Source of the DNA: CAYNRE01 sp964399535
Lineage (GTDB): Bacteria; Planctomycetota; Planctomycetia; Pirellulales; CAYNRE01
Assembly: GCA_964399535.1 (NCBI GenBank)
Contig: CAYNRE010000032.1
Coordinates: 434,001-498,000 of the forward strand
Reading direction: 5' to 3'
DNA: 64,000 nucleotides
In this document: positions 26,838 to 35,107 of the stretch, one piece after another
Layout: every line of letters starts with the position of its first letter
Numbering within the stretch: the stretch's first letter is position 1
Notes under the pieces: model-generated
Database searches by the model: none
The model's input: only the letters and a program-made list of their open reading frames with translations
What the model was told of the DNA's origin: nothing
Translations under genes and position numbers: made by a program

Positions 26838-27758
26838 TCAGGTCGCGCAGGTCGAGGCCGCCTCGCGCCACAGGTCGGCCAACGAGCGGGCCGGCTGAGC
26901 TACCTTGAGCACCAGCGCAAATTCGCCAAAGTCTTGGTCCACCTGGGCTAGCAACTCGGGCAACTCGCCCGTTCGTTCGGTGCGAATCTCGGCAAAGTCG
27001 CGCTCGAACGCGGCCCACTCCGGCCAGGCCCCGTCGACGGCGGCCGGCAACTGGCTGGAGAGCGCCACGGCCAAGAGCGAGGGAGAGGCTTCGCCCTGCG
27101 CCAGCAACCTCGATAGGCTGGCATGATTCTCGATCGGGGCGATCAATTCTTCGGGCAGGTTCCAGTGCCGGGCCAGGTGTCCAGCGGCCGTGGCATGGGT
27201 CCAACCGAAGCGTTCCTGTTCCAACTGCGAGAGGCGCTGCTTGCCTTCGCCGCGGCGCGAGAACATTTCGGCGTAATCGGCCGAGCGGGCCTTGGCTAAC
27301 AGCGGAACCGCCATGTCTTGCAACAGTGCGGCCACGAACGGTTCTTCGCCATCCTTCAGGCCCAACGACCGGGCCAGATTGCGGGCAAAGATCGCCCGGC
27401 GAATCGAATCCTGCCACAAGCATTTCAACTCGAATGGCCCGCAGCGCGGGTTGGGCATCAAGCTGAACACCGCGCTCCAGAGCGTGAAGTTTTTGATCGT
27501 TCGCACGCCCACCAGCGTAATGGCCAGCTTCACCGACGAGATCTCGCGGTGAAAACCGAAGTACGACGAATTCACGAACCGCAACACCTGGCTGGCCAAC
27601 CCGGGGTCGGCCTCGATCGGCGTGGCAAACTCGGCCGGTCCGCTGTCGGGGTCCTGAGCCAGTTGCAGGATGCGTACCGCGGTCTGCGGCAGCCCTGGCA
27701 ATTGGCAGCCGTTCAAAAGACGCTGGAGTTCTTGCTCGGAAGCAGCCGTAGGCGACAT
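26838..27758 (-). CDS. HDOD-domain signalling protein
   Basis: A 306-residue protein with a single HDOD domain (about residues 10-215), a degenerate HD-phosphohydrolase fold used in bacterial signalling: LPGLPQTAVRILQLAQDPDS, EADPGLASQVLRFVNSSYFG, SSVKLAITLVGVRTIKNFTL, FVAALLQDMAVPLLAKA and WTHATAAGHLARHWNLPEEL. The His-Asp pair of true HD enzymes is not intact (LLQDM in place of LLHDI), as usual for HDOD. The last ~80 residues are helical with no recognised domain. The start at 27758 (MSPTAASEQELQRLL) is favoured because upstream codons encode a low-complexity proline-rich stretch. Confidence 0.9.
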   Translation of the reverse strand: MSPTAASEQELQRLLNGCQLPGLPQTAVRILQLAQDPDSGPAEFATPIEADPGLASQVLRFVNSSYFGFHREISSVKLAITLVGVRTIKNFTLWSAVFSLMPNPRCGPFELKCLWQDSIRRAIFARNLARSLGLKDGEEPFVAALLQDMAVPLLAKARSADYAEMFSRRGEGKQRLSQLEQERFGWTHATAAGHLARHWNLPEELIAPIENHASLSRLLAQGEASPSLLAVALSSQLPAAVDGAWPEWAAFERDFAEIRTERTGELPELLAQVDQDFGEFALVLKVAQPARSLADLWREAASTCAT

Positions 27759-28221
27759 GAATTGCCTTTCGCAGCGAGGAGCTGAGCGCGTTCGAGATCG
27801 AGCGAAGACGAGAACGGGCCCCGAGGCTGAGAGCACCCGAGCGGGGTGGGGCCCTGGTTGGCCCATGGGGTCCAGTGGAACCCTAGCTCGGCCCGCTCCC
27901 GGGAGCAAACCAGAACGCGTCTCGGCTTGCCAATTCAAGGCCCGCCATCAGGGCCTGGCCGCGGCCCTGGGGCACCTAGGCTCTGCCTCGGCGTCGCCAT
28001 TTAGCCACGAGGGCGCGCTGCGGAATGTTGCCCGGCGGCAACATCTCGAACGGCGCGGGACCACCTCGCCCAGTCGGGTAACCACGCACCACACAAAGGG
28101 TTAGCGACCACTCTCCGAGCAGCTCGGCCGGCGCCGGCCTGCCGCTTGCAAGGCGTGTCCATCAAGTCGAGCAATCCGCCGGCGTTTCGGCGCGGGCTCG
28201 GCTGGCGAGGAATCCCCCAGG
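27759..28221. other. Divergent intergenic region, 463 bases
   Basis: Between the minus-strand HDOD gene and the small plus-strand membrane protein gene. I found no convincing gene, RNA, repeat or promoter here. Confidence 0.4.
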
Positions 28222-28560
28222 GTGCGGACGGTCGGCCTACTGTTGATTCCGCTTGCCGTGCTGGCCTGGTGGGGCGTGGAGGCCGATCCCACGCCCGGTC
28301 GCCCGCCGGCGTCGCCGACGATGGCCGAAGCCCGCTGGCGGCGAACCAGCACCGGGTGGGAAACGCTCGGAGAAATGGCACCCCCCCCACCGTTTCGCCC
28401 GGCGTTGGACCCGAGCCTGCTGGCCGCTTTCGAAGTGCTCGTGTCGATTGCCGCCCTGTTGGCCCTTCCCAGCCCCACCACGGCCGCGGCGAAGGCCGAT
28501 TCCGGCGCAGGGGCCTCTCGAACCGCACGCCGCAAGCAGCGTGCTTCGCGAACTGCCTAG
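28222..28560 (+). CDS. Small membrane protein with RRTSTGWE motif
   Basis: A 112-residue protein beginning with a GTG codon. It has a hydrophobic N-terminal segment (MRTVGLLLIPLAVLAWWGV), a motif ARWRRTSTGWETLG (about 37-50), and a second hydrophobic segment (LLAAFEVLVSIAALLALPSP, about 66-85), then a basic tail. Short proteins with the WRRTxxGWE pattern between two membrane helices occur, as I recall, in other Planctomycetes, which is the main support. No ribosome site is obvious. Function unknown. Antisense frames over the same stretch look like noise. Confidence 0.5.
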   Translation: MRTVGLLLIPLAVLAWWGVEADPTPGRPPASPTMAEARWRRTSTGWETLGEMAPPPPFRPALDPSLLAAFEVLVSIAALLALPSPTTAAAKADSGAGASRTARRKQRASRTA

Positions 28561-28710
28561 GTTCGCCAGGCTGGCCCACCCTGCGCAGAATCGCGGTGCT
28601 CCGACGACAGCTCTTTGAGCCGGAAAGCACCCGCGACCCATCCCACCCCGTCTTGCCCCCGCTCGGGAAGGGTTTTCTGGGTATTTTGGGAGCCGAGTGC
28701 ACGGTCTTGC

Positions 28711-28761
28711 GCGCACCGGGTCACTACTACTACAGGTAGACCGGCTGTTCTGCCGGTGCGC
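28711..28761. repeat. Nested inverted repeats before the 777-residue gene
   Basis: GCGCACCGG (28711-28719) is a perfect 9-bp inverted match to CCGGTGCGC (28753-28761). Inside it, ACCGGC (28740-28745) pairs with GCCGGT (28752-28757) across a 6-base loop. The two hairpins share an arm, so they exclude each other. The element ends about 70 bases before the GTG at 28834. Confidence 0.4.
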
Positions 28762-28833
28762 GCCGGCTGCTCAGGCGGGTGACTTGGTGTTTACCCTGGT
28801 CGAAAACGGACCGAGTGGGGGAGGGTTTCTGTA

Positions 28834-31167
28834 GTGCGACTGACGCTTCGAACCATGCTGGCTTACCTCGACGACATGCTCGAACCGGCCGACGCCGAGG
28901 TGATTGGTCAAAAGGTGGCTGAGAGCGAGTTCGCCAGCAGCGTCGTGCATCGCATCCGCGACGTTACCCGCCGTCTGCGGCTCGAGGCCCCTCGGCTGCG
29001 CGGGCGAAGTATGGGCGTGGACCCCAATACGGTCGCCGAGTACCTGGATAGCACGCTTTCGCCCGAGCGGGTTCCCGAGTTCGAGAAGCTTTGCTTGGAA
29101 TCGGACGTGTACCTGGCCGAGGTCGCCAGTTGTCATCAGATTCTCACGCTGGTCTTGGCCGAGCCGGCCGAGGTACCGCAGGAAACTCGGCAACGGATGT
29201 ACGATTTGATCCGTTCTCCGATACCGCCGGGCCAGGCGGCCGACGGCGCCGACGAGTACGCCATGGTGGCCGAAGAGGCCCGCATTCCCAGCCCCATCGT
29301 TGAACGAGCCCGCCCCGAGGTACCCGAGTATCTGCGCGAGGCGCAGCCGGGGCGAAATTGGCTCTGGCAAATCGCCGCACTGGTGGGGCTGGTTGGTTTG
29401 ATCTCGGGGGCCGTGTGGATGGCGGTTCGGCCAGAGACCCCCGCGCGCGTGGCCGCGGCGCCCGAGCAGCCGGCAGCCGCCCCCTTGCTGGGGGAGCGCG
29501 GCGCCCCACCGGCCGAAGACGGCGCTGGCCCACTCGAGCCGACCGAGAATCTGGAAAACGCCCCGGCGCCGGCCGGCGGGGGTGGCTCGTCTCCGGCAGA
29601 GGACACGAATCGTAACGGGGGGGCAATGCCGCCCGAGCCGGGGGCCCTGTCCCCGGTGTCGGAAACGAACCTCGCGCCCGAGGGCGCCGAACCGGCTGCC
29701 GGCCAGGCCGAGGTGGCCCCGCATCCGGAAGCCGCGCTCGAGCAAGCCACGGCAGCGGCTCCCCCGGAACCCGCTTCGTCGGCAACCGAAGCCGCGCTGC
29801 CCCGACCGGTCGACCCGGTGGGGACACTCACGATTCCCAGCCCCTCACTCGATGGCCCTCGCCCAGCCGAAACGATCGAGGATGCCGCTGGGTTGGCGGA
29901 TGCCGATCAGCCGCCGCTGCCGGGGGCCGATGGTCCGCGCGTCGCCGAGGATGGCGCTTCGGAAACGGCCGCCTCCCCGGCCGGCGAGCCCGCGGCAGGT
30001 CCAACCGATGTCGCCGAGCGGCTCTCGTCGCCACCCAAGCAAATCGGACTGTTTGTTTCGGGGCCCCAGGTCCTGCTCCACCGCGATCCGACCAGCGGGC
30101 AGTGGCAGCGGCTGGCCTCGCGCAAACCCATCTATACCGGTGACCTGGTCGTAACTCCGCCCACTTATCGGGCGACGGTAACGCTTACGGTAAGCCTCAC
30201 CGCCCAGCTTCTCGGCGGCACGCGGGTTCAGTGGCTCGAAACAGGGCGCGACGACTTGCCGGGCATGCGGATCGAGGCGGGCCGAGTCGTGCTGATGAAC
30301 GTGGGCCGGGCCGGCACCTCAATCCAAATCGAGGCCGGCGCCGAGAGCGGCGTCCTGACCTTTGCCGACGCCGAATCGTCGGTGGCGCTGGAAGTGGTTC
30401 CGCAGCGCACCCCGGGAACCGATCCGGAACAAGTGCCCAGCGAGTGGGTTACCACGATTTATGCCGATAGCGGCGAGGTGAAATGGACCGGCAGTCGGGC
30501 CGCCGAGGCCACCGTCACGGCCCCGGCAATTCGCCGACTACTGGCCTCGGGCGTTGAGCCGCTCGCGACCCTCGACCCCCAATTCCCCGAATGGATCGCC
30601 GCCGATCGCCTCAAGCCGATTGAAGAGAAGGCTTCGACCGCCCTGGAACAGGCCTTGGTCGACGATCGGCCGACGACCCTTCGGCTCCGGGAACTGACCG
30701 AACAGCGCAAGGAAGAGGTGCGGGCCCTGGCCCTCTGCACGCTGGCCGCGATCGACGACTTCGGCTCGGCCGTGGCCTTCTTCGACGATGCCAAGCAGCG
30801 CAGCTACTGGGCCGAGGAATTCGAAGCCCTCAAGCGGGCCGTTGCCCTCTCACCCGAAAACGCCGCACGGATACGCAACGCCCTGGTCGATTCCCGAGGG
30901 GCCGACAAAGGCCGGGAACTGTATCGAATGTTGTGGGGGTATAGCACTGAGCAACTTCAGGGACCCGAAGGGCGCCGTTTGGTCGGCTACCTGGACGACG
31001 ACGACCAGGTCTTTCGGGTTCTGGCGTTTCAGAACCTGCAAGCCGCGGCTGGTAAGAGCCTTTCGTATCGTCCCGACGACTCGGCGGTTCAGCGCCGCTC
31101 AGATGTGCAGCGTTGGAAAGAGTTGTACGAAAGCGGCCATCTGGGGGCCGCCGCCAAGTCCCCGTAA
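28834..31167 (+). CDS. Membrane protein with anti-sigma-like N-terminus and FecR-like domain
   Basis: A 777-residue protein, GTG start. The N-terminal cytoplasmic part has two related helical units, MLAYLDDMLEPADAEVIGQK (8-27) and VAEYLDSTLSPERVPEFEKL (67-86), each resembling the start of anti-sigma factors but without zinc ligands. A membrane segment lies at about 178-197. Then comes a ~200-residue Ala/Pro/Glu-rich linker. A FecR-like beta domain covers about 405-560: IGLFVSGPQVLLHRDP, IYTGDLVVTPPTYRATVTL, RIEAGRVVLMNVG, WVTTIYADSGEVKWTG. The C-terminal ~200 residues are helical and repeat-like. Topology suggests an envelope sensor or scaffold acting on a cytoplasmic regulator, but no sigma gene adjoins it. 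No catalytic motif seen. Confidence 0.75.
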   Translation: MRLTLRTMLAYLDDMLEPADAEVIGQKVAESEFASSVVHRIRDVTRRLRLEAPRLRGRSMGVDPNTVAEYLDSTLSPERVPEFEKLCLESDVYLAEVASCHQILTLVLAEPAEVPQETRQRMYDLIRSPIPPGQAADGADEYAMVAEEARIPSPIVERARPEVPEYLREAQPGRNWLWQIAALVGLVGLISGAVWMAVRPETPARVAAAPEQPAAAPLLGERGAPPAEDGAGPLEPTENLENAPAPAGGGGSSPAEDTNRNGGAMPPEPGALSPVSETNLAPEGAEPAAGQAEVAPHPEAALEQATAAAPPEPASSATEAALPRPVDPVGTLTIPSPSLDGPRPAETIEDAAGLADADQPPLPGADGPRVAEDGASETAASPAGEPAAGPTDVAERLSSPPKQIGLFVSGPQVLLHRDPTSGQWQRLASRKPIYTGDLVVTPPTYRATVTLTVSLTAQLLGGTRVQWLETGRDDLPGMRIEAGRVVLMNVGRAGTSIQIEAGAESGVLTFADAESSVALEVVPQRTPGTDPEQVPSEWVTTIYADSGEVKWTGSRAAEATVTAPAIRRLLASGVEPLATLDPQFPEWIAADRLKPIEEKASTALEQALVDDRPTTLRLRELTEQRKEEVRALALCTLAAIDDFGSAVAFFDDAKQRSYWAEEFEALKRAVALSPENAARIRNALVDSRGADKGRELYRMLWGYSTEQLQGPEGRRLVGYLDDDDQVFRVLAFQNLQAAAGKSLSYRPDDSAVQRRSDVQRWKELYESGHLGAAAKSP

Positions 31168-31578
31168 CCGATTGGCGGCCGCGGTCCAACCTCGCCCGCC
31201 GGTTCCCCGGCAAGGCTCCGAGTCGGTGTCCCGCGCCGGGTGGCCGTCTGGGCAACCCGCCCGCAAGACCCGACGGCCGCCAGCGAGGGCCGAAATTCGG
31301 GGCCCGGCCCCCCTGACGCAAAACGAGGGCTCGGGGTACACTTGAGCCCGGCTCAGCTCGATCCAGCCCCCCCTCTTCAGGGGAGGCGGTGCGTCGTGAC
31401 TCGGTCGGCGCGTCCCGGGGCCGACACCGGGTTGCCGCGTGCGACGGGCCTTGGCCCGAGCGAACCGGCGGGCCGTTTGTAGGCCGCAGCGGCCGTGGCT
31501 AGAATGAGCCAGCGTGCGGGCCGAGGCGGGCGCGGAAAGCCTGTAACCCCTTTGAGTTTCGTTCTGGGAGTGGTGCTG
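31168..31578. other. Intergenic region, 411 bases, with a hairpin and the hpf promoter
   Basis: After the 777-residue gene there is a hairpin GGGCTC/GAGCCC (31327-31349, 11-base loop) about 160 bases downstream. The candidate hpf promoter lies near the right end. Nothing else is recognisable. Confidence 0.4.
31477..31505 (+). promoter_or_regulatory. Candidate sigma-70 promoter for hpf and the PTS genes
   Basis: TTGTAG (31477-31482), a 17-base spacer and TAGAAT (31500-31505), a five-of-six -10. The start point would be near 31512, about 67 bases before the hpf start codon. Confidence 0.5.
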
Positions 31579-31920
31579 GTGCAGATTCACGTTTCGGCGC
31601 GTCACGGGCATTTGAGCGAGGCTACCCGCGAGAAGCTCACGGGCAAACTGGACAAGCTGCCTCGGCTATTCGAGCGGCTGACGGCCATCGAGCTCACGGT
31701 CGACCTGGAGCACAAAGAGTCTCCTTCGGTGGAATTGCGCGTTTCGGCCGAGCACAAGCACGACTTCATCGCCACGGAGACCGCCGCGGAATTGATGGCG
31801 GCCGTGGATGCGGTCGTTCACAAGCTGGAACAACAACTTCGCAGATACAAAGAAAAGGTGCAGGAGCACCATCGCGGACCGGGCCTGAAGCAGCAGGGGT
31901 CGACTTCGATCCCTGAATGA
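31579..31920 (+). CDS. hpf: Ribosome hibernation promoting factor, short form
   Basis: A 113-residue HPF/YfiA-type protein that binds the 30S decoding region and stores ribosomes in an inactive state. The fold signature is visible: VQIHVSARHGHLSEATREKL, LDKLPRLFERLTAIELTVDL, SVELRVSAEHKHDFIATETA and LMAAVDAVVHKLEQQLRRYK with the basic helix that contacts 16S rRNA. It lacks the extra C-terminal dimerisation domain of long HPF. The GTG at 31579 (GTGCAGATTCAC) gives the canonical N-terminus and has GGGAG at 31566-31570 as ribosome site. Next downstream are ptsN, ptsH and ptsI, an order reminiscent of the proteobacterial hpf-ptsN region. Confidence 0.92.
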   Translation: MQIHVSARHGHLSEATREKLTGKLDKLPRLFERLTAIELTVDLEHKESPSVELRVSAEHKHDFIATETAAELMAAVDAVVHKLEQQLRRYKEKVQEHHRGPGLKQQGSTSIPE

Positions 31921-32030
31921 GCCGCCGCAGTTCGGCCGCGGGCGCTGCTCAGCAGGGCGCCGCATCGGGCCGGCGCGGTGCGTGACAATTGCCTGGTGGC
32001 GCGGTGGTGGTCCAGGAAAGGATTGGGTGC

Positions 32031-32504
32031 ATGAAGTTCGCCGATTTCGTCAGTCGTGAATCGGTGCGGGCGAATTTGAGTGCGGACAGCAAGGATGGCG
32101 TGATTCGTGAGCTGGCGCAGTCCTTGATGGATGCCGGCCGATTTCCCGCCGGGGAATTCGAAGGCATCGTCAAGGCGATCCTCAAGCGCGAAGAGCTCGG
32201 CAGCACCGGCATTGGCCGGGGCGTGGCCGTGCCGCATACCAAGCACCCGGGAGTCGACCGACTCGTCGGCACCGTCGGAGTCAGCCATTTGGGCGTCGAC
32301 TTCGATAGCTTGGATGGCGAACGGGTGCAGCTACTCTTTCTGCTCGTCTCACCTCCGGATCGCCCTGGGGATCACCTGCGGGCACTGGAGAACATTTCCC
32401 GGCAACTGCGCGAAGAGACCTTCTGCAAGTTTCTCAAACAGGCCAAGACCGACGAAGAGATCTTGCTGTTGCTCGACGAGGCAGACGCCAATCGCGTGCA
32501 TTGA
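32031..32504 (+). CDS. ptsN: PTS EIIA domain protein (PtsN-like)
   Basis: A 157-residue stand-alone EIIA of the mannitol/Ntr class. The phospho-acceptor His69 is in STGIGRGVAVPHTKHPGVDR; other signatures are DFDSLDGERVQLLFLLVSP and LRALENISRQLREETF. In the nitrogen-type PTS, EIIA receives phosphate from HPr and regulates metabolism or transport rather than importing sugar. With ptsH and ptsI directly downstream and no EIIB or EIIC gene in view, that regulatory role is likely here. The ATG at 32031 has AGGAAAGGA 8 bases upstream. The 110-base gap after hpf shows no terminator. Confidence 0.92.
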   Translation: MKFADFVSRESVRANLSADSKDGVIRELAQSLMDAGRFPAGEFEGIVKAILKREELGSTGIGRGVAVPHTKHPGVDRLVGTVGVSHLGVDFDSLDGERVQLLFLLVSPPDRPGDHLRALENISRQLREETFCKFLKQAKTDEEILLLLDEADANRVH

Positions 32505-32667
32505 GCGTGGCCGCGGAGGCCTTGTCCGCGGAGTCGCCGGACTCGGTCCGTTGGGCTCCGCGCGGCCGGCGTTCCCCGCGGCTGCCCGTTTGGGTCTCGT
32601 GGCCCGGCGATCGCAACGGATGATTCCTCGCGAGGCCCCAGGCCCCCGGCCCGACGGAAGCGAGAAC

Positions 32668-32970
32668 ATGTCAAATTCGTCCGCTACCCGACGACTGATC
32701 GTGACCAATCCGGCCGGGCTGCACGCCCGACCGGCCGATTTGCTGTCGCGCGTGGCGCAGAGCTTTTCCGCCCGGGTCGAAATCGTCAAAGACGGTGAGC
32801 GGGTCGACGCCAAGAGCATCATTCACTTGTTGATGCTGGGGGCCGTCGAAGGTACGGAATTAGTCGTGGAAGCCGACGGGCCAGACGCCGAGGCGGCGGT
32901 GGAAGCGGTGGAAGATTTGATGCGGAGCAACTTCGGAGAGTCGGCCGACTCGGCCGCCAGCCCGGAATGA
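32668..32970 (+). CDS. ptsH: HPr phosphocarrier protein
   Basis: A 100-residue HPr. The active histidine is H19 in IVTNPAGLHARPADLLSRVA, and the regulatory serine position is S50 in VDAKSIIHLLMLGAVEG, matching Ser46 of classical HPr, so HPr kinase control is possible though no hprK is in the window. It passes phosphate from enzyme I (ptsI, 346 bases downstream) to EIIA (ptsN upstream). The ATG at 32668 follows GGAAG; the frame stays open upstream, but those codons do not resemble HPr. Confidence 0.93.
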   Translation: MSNSSATRRLIVTNPAGLHARPADLLSRVAQSFSARVEIVKDGERVDAKSIIHLLMLGAVEGTELVVEADGPDAEAAVEAVEDLMRSNFGESADSAASPE

Positions 32971-33316
32971 TTTCCGGCCGGCGGGCCGCTCAGCCCCGAG
33001 GGGCCCGCGGCCCGAAGGCTCCGTAGCCGTTTGCAGATGTCAAGCGAACCAAGGACAGCGGTCGCCATCGACTTGGCCTCGCCCGCCCGGGCAGCGCCCA
33101 GCCGCGCGACCCGACCGTGGGGATGCGGTGTGCCAGGGGCGGTCGCGGAGCTACCCGGCTGAGGGCAGGGTTCCGGCCGGGCCCCCGGGTAAGCGTCACG
33201 CGGCTCGTCTTGGGGAGCCGGGGCTTGAAACCCTCTCCGGGGGGAGCCAGGCCGCGACTCCTCGCGACGCGCTTCATTCAGCGTGTGCTCCCCGGCCGTA
33301 GGCCACCGAGAGTCCC
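32971..33316. other. Intergenic region between ptsH and ptsI, 346 bases
   Basis: No gene, terminator or promoter that I can support. The GAGAG at 33306-33310 may serve as ribosome site for ptsI. Confidence 0.4.
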
Positions 33317-35059
33317 ATGCAGAAACTACCCGGTATCGCGGTCTCGCCCGGTGTCGCCATCGGCGAGGCGCTGGTGATGGGCAACGAGGGATTTCGCATC
33401 CCTCGCCGGTTCGTCACGCGCGATGCCGTCGACGTCGAGCTCGAACGGCTCGATCAGGCCATTGCCGTCGCCGTCGCCGAGGCCGGGCGCAACCGCGACG
33501 CCATTAATCAAGAGCTCGGCTCCCAGTACGGGGCCATCTTCGAAGCCCACCAGCAAATGCTCCGCGACAGCCGCCTGCGGAGCGAGCTGGATTCGATGAT
33601 TCGCGACCGGCACTACGCGCCGGAATACGCCGTCAGCCGCGTGCTGCGACGCTACGCCAAGGTGTTTCAGGCCCTGGAAGGCAACCCCCTGGCCGAGCGC
33701 GCCGCGGACGTTTTCGACGTCGAAAAACGCCTGCTGAGGGCCCTGTTGGGTCGGCCCCGCGAGGAGCTTTCGCGGCTGGCTTCGCCCGTGCTGCTGTTGG
33801 CACACAACCTCACCCCCAGCGAAGCCGCCGGGCTCGACCGCCGCCTGGTGCGCGGCTTCGTCACCGAAATCGGTGGCCCGGGCAGCCACACCGCCATCTT
33901 GGCCGGGGCGCTTGAGATTCCGGCCGTGGTCGGCATGGGGCCGTTTCTGACCGATGTCTCGGGGGGCGACCTGGTCATCATCGACGGCAACCAGGGCCTG
34001 GTCATCCTTCACCCCGACGAAGAAACCATCGCCCGCTACCAACACGAAGCCGAGGCCAGCCGCAGCTTGTCGGTTCGCTTGGAAGCCCTTCGCGAGCTAC
34101 CCGCTGAAACGGCCGACGGGGTGCGAATCGCCCTGCTGGGAAACATCGAATTCCCCAGCGAAGTGCCCCATTGCCGCCAGCGCGGCGCCGACGGCATCGG
34201 GCTCTACCGCACCGAGTTCCTCTACCTGGGCACCGAGCTGGAGCCGACCGAAGAGGACCATTTCCAGGCCTATGCCGAGGTGGTGCGCGCCGTCCAGGGG
34301 CAGCCGGTCGTAATTCGCACACTCGACCTGGGCGCCGACAAGGTCCGCGCGGCCGATGTGCAAACCGAGGAGCGCAATCCATCGCTGGGGCTCCGCTCGA
34401 TTCGACTTTCGCTGCGCGATCTGCCCCAGTTCCGCGTGCAATTGAGGGCCATCTTGCGGGCGAGCGCCCTGGGCGACGTGCGGGTCATGTTTCCGCTGGT
34501 TTCCACCTTGCTCGAACTGCGTCAGGCCAAGATGATTCTGGCCGACGTGATGGAAGACCTGGAGGAACGCGGCGTCGCTTTCCACCGCAAGTTGCCCGTG
34601 GGGATGATGCTCGAAGTGCCCGCGGCGGTGATCATGATCGAACAGTTCGTAGAGGAGGTCGATTTCCTCTCGATCGGCTCGAACGATCTGATTCAATACA
34701 CCCTGGCCGCCGACCGCGACAACAAGGAGGTGGCGGCACTCTATAGCGCCTGCGATCCGGCCGTGATTCGGCTGATTCAGCGGGCCGTCGAGGCGGCCGG
34801 GGCCCATGGGGTGCCGATCAACCTTTGCGGCCAGATGGGCGGAAACCCCGCCTACACCATGCTGCTTCTGGGGCTCGGGCTGCGCTCCATGAGCGTCACC
34901 CCCAGCACCGTGCCGGAAATCAAGAAGATTTGTCGTAGCGTAACCATCGCGCATTGCCAGGCCGTGGCTAACCACGCCCTGACGCTGGAGAATGCTCGCG
35001 ATATTCGCAGCTACTTGAAGGAAGAACTAAAACGAATTCTGCCCGAGCTGGCCGTTTAG
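33317..35059 (+). CDS. ptsI: PTS enzyme I (phosphoenolpyruvate-protein phosphotransferase)
   Basis: A 580-residue enzyme I, which takes phosphate from PEP and gives it to HPr. The N-terminal domain begins LPGIAVSPGVAIGEALV; the phosphohistidine H191 is in TEIGGPGSHTAILAGALEIP. The PEP-binding TIM barrel has DGIGLYRTEFLYLG, VIRTLDLGADKV, NPSLGLRSIRLSL, VMFPLVSTLLELR, GMMLEVPAAVIM and LSIGSNDLIQYTLAADRDN. Near the C-terminus the usual CGE(L/M)AGD reads LCGQMGGNPAYTM, keeping the catalytic Cys but changing Glu to Gln. Length matches the family. It is followed 48 bases later by the TIGR03936 gene, probably in one transcript. Confidence 0.96.
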   Translation: MQKLPGIAVSPGVAIGEALVMGNEGFRIPRRFVTRDAVDVELERLDQAIAVAVAEAGRNRDAINQELGSQYGAIFEAHQQMLRDSRLRSELDSMIRDRHYAPEYAVSRVLRRYAKVFQALEGNPLAERAADVFDVEKRLLRALLGRPREELSRLASPVLLLAHNLTPSEAAGLDRRLVRGFVTEIGGPGSHTAILAGALEIPAVVGMGPFLTDVSGGDLVIIDGNQGLVILHPDEETIARYQHEAEASRSLSVRLEALRELPAETADGVRIALLGNIEFPSEVPHCRQRGADGIGLYRTEFLYLGTELEPTEEDHFQAYAEVVRAVQGQPVVIRTLDLGADKVRAADVQTEERNPSLGLRSIRLSLRDLPQFRVQLRAILRASALGDVRVMFPLVSTLLELRQAKMILADVMEDLEERGVAFHRKLPVGMMLEVPAAVIMIEQFVEEVDFLSIGSNDLIQYTLAADRDNKEVAALYSACDPAVIRLIQRAVEAAGAHGVPINLCGQMGGNPAYTMLLLGLGLRSMSVTPSTVPEIKKICRSVTIAHCQAVANHALTLENARDIRSYLKEELKRILPELAV

Positions 35060-35107
35060 GCGGGGCGGCCGCCCCCCGCGCCGGCCAAACGATTGGTAGG
35101 AGCGATT

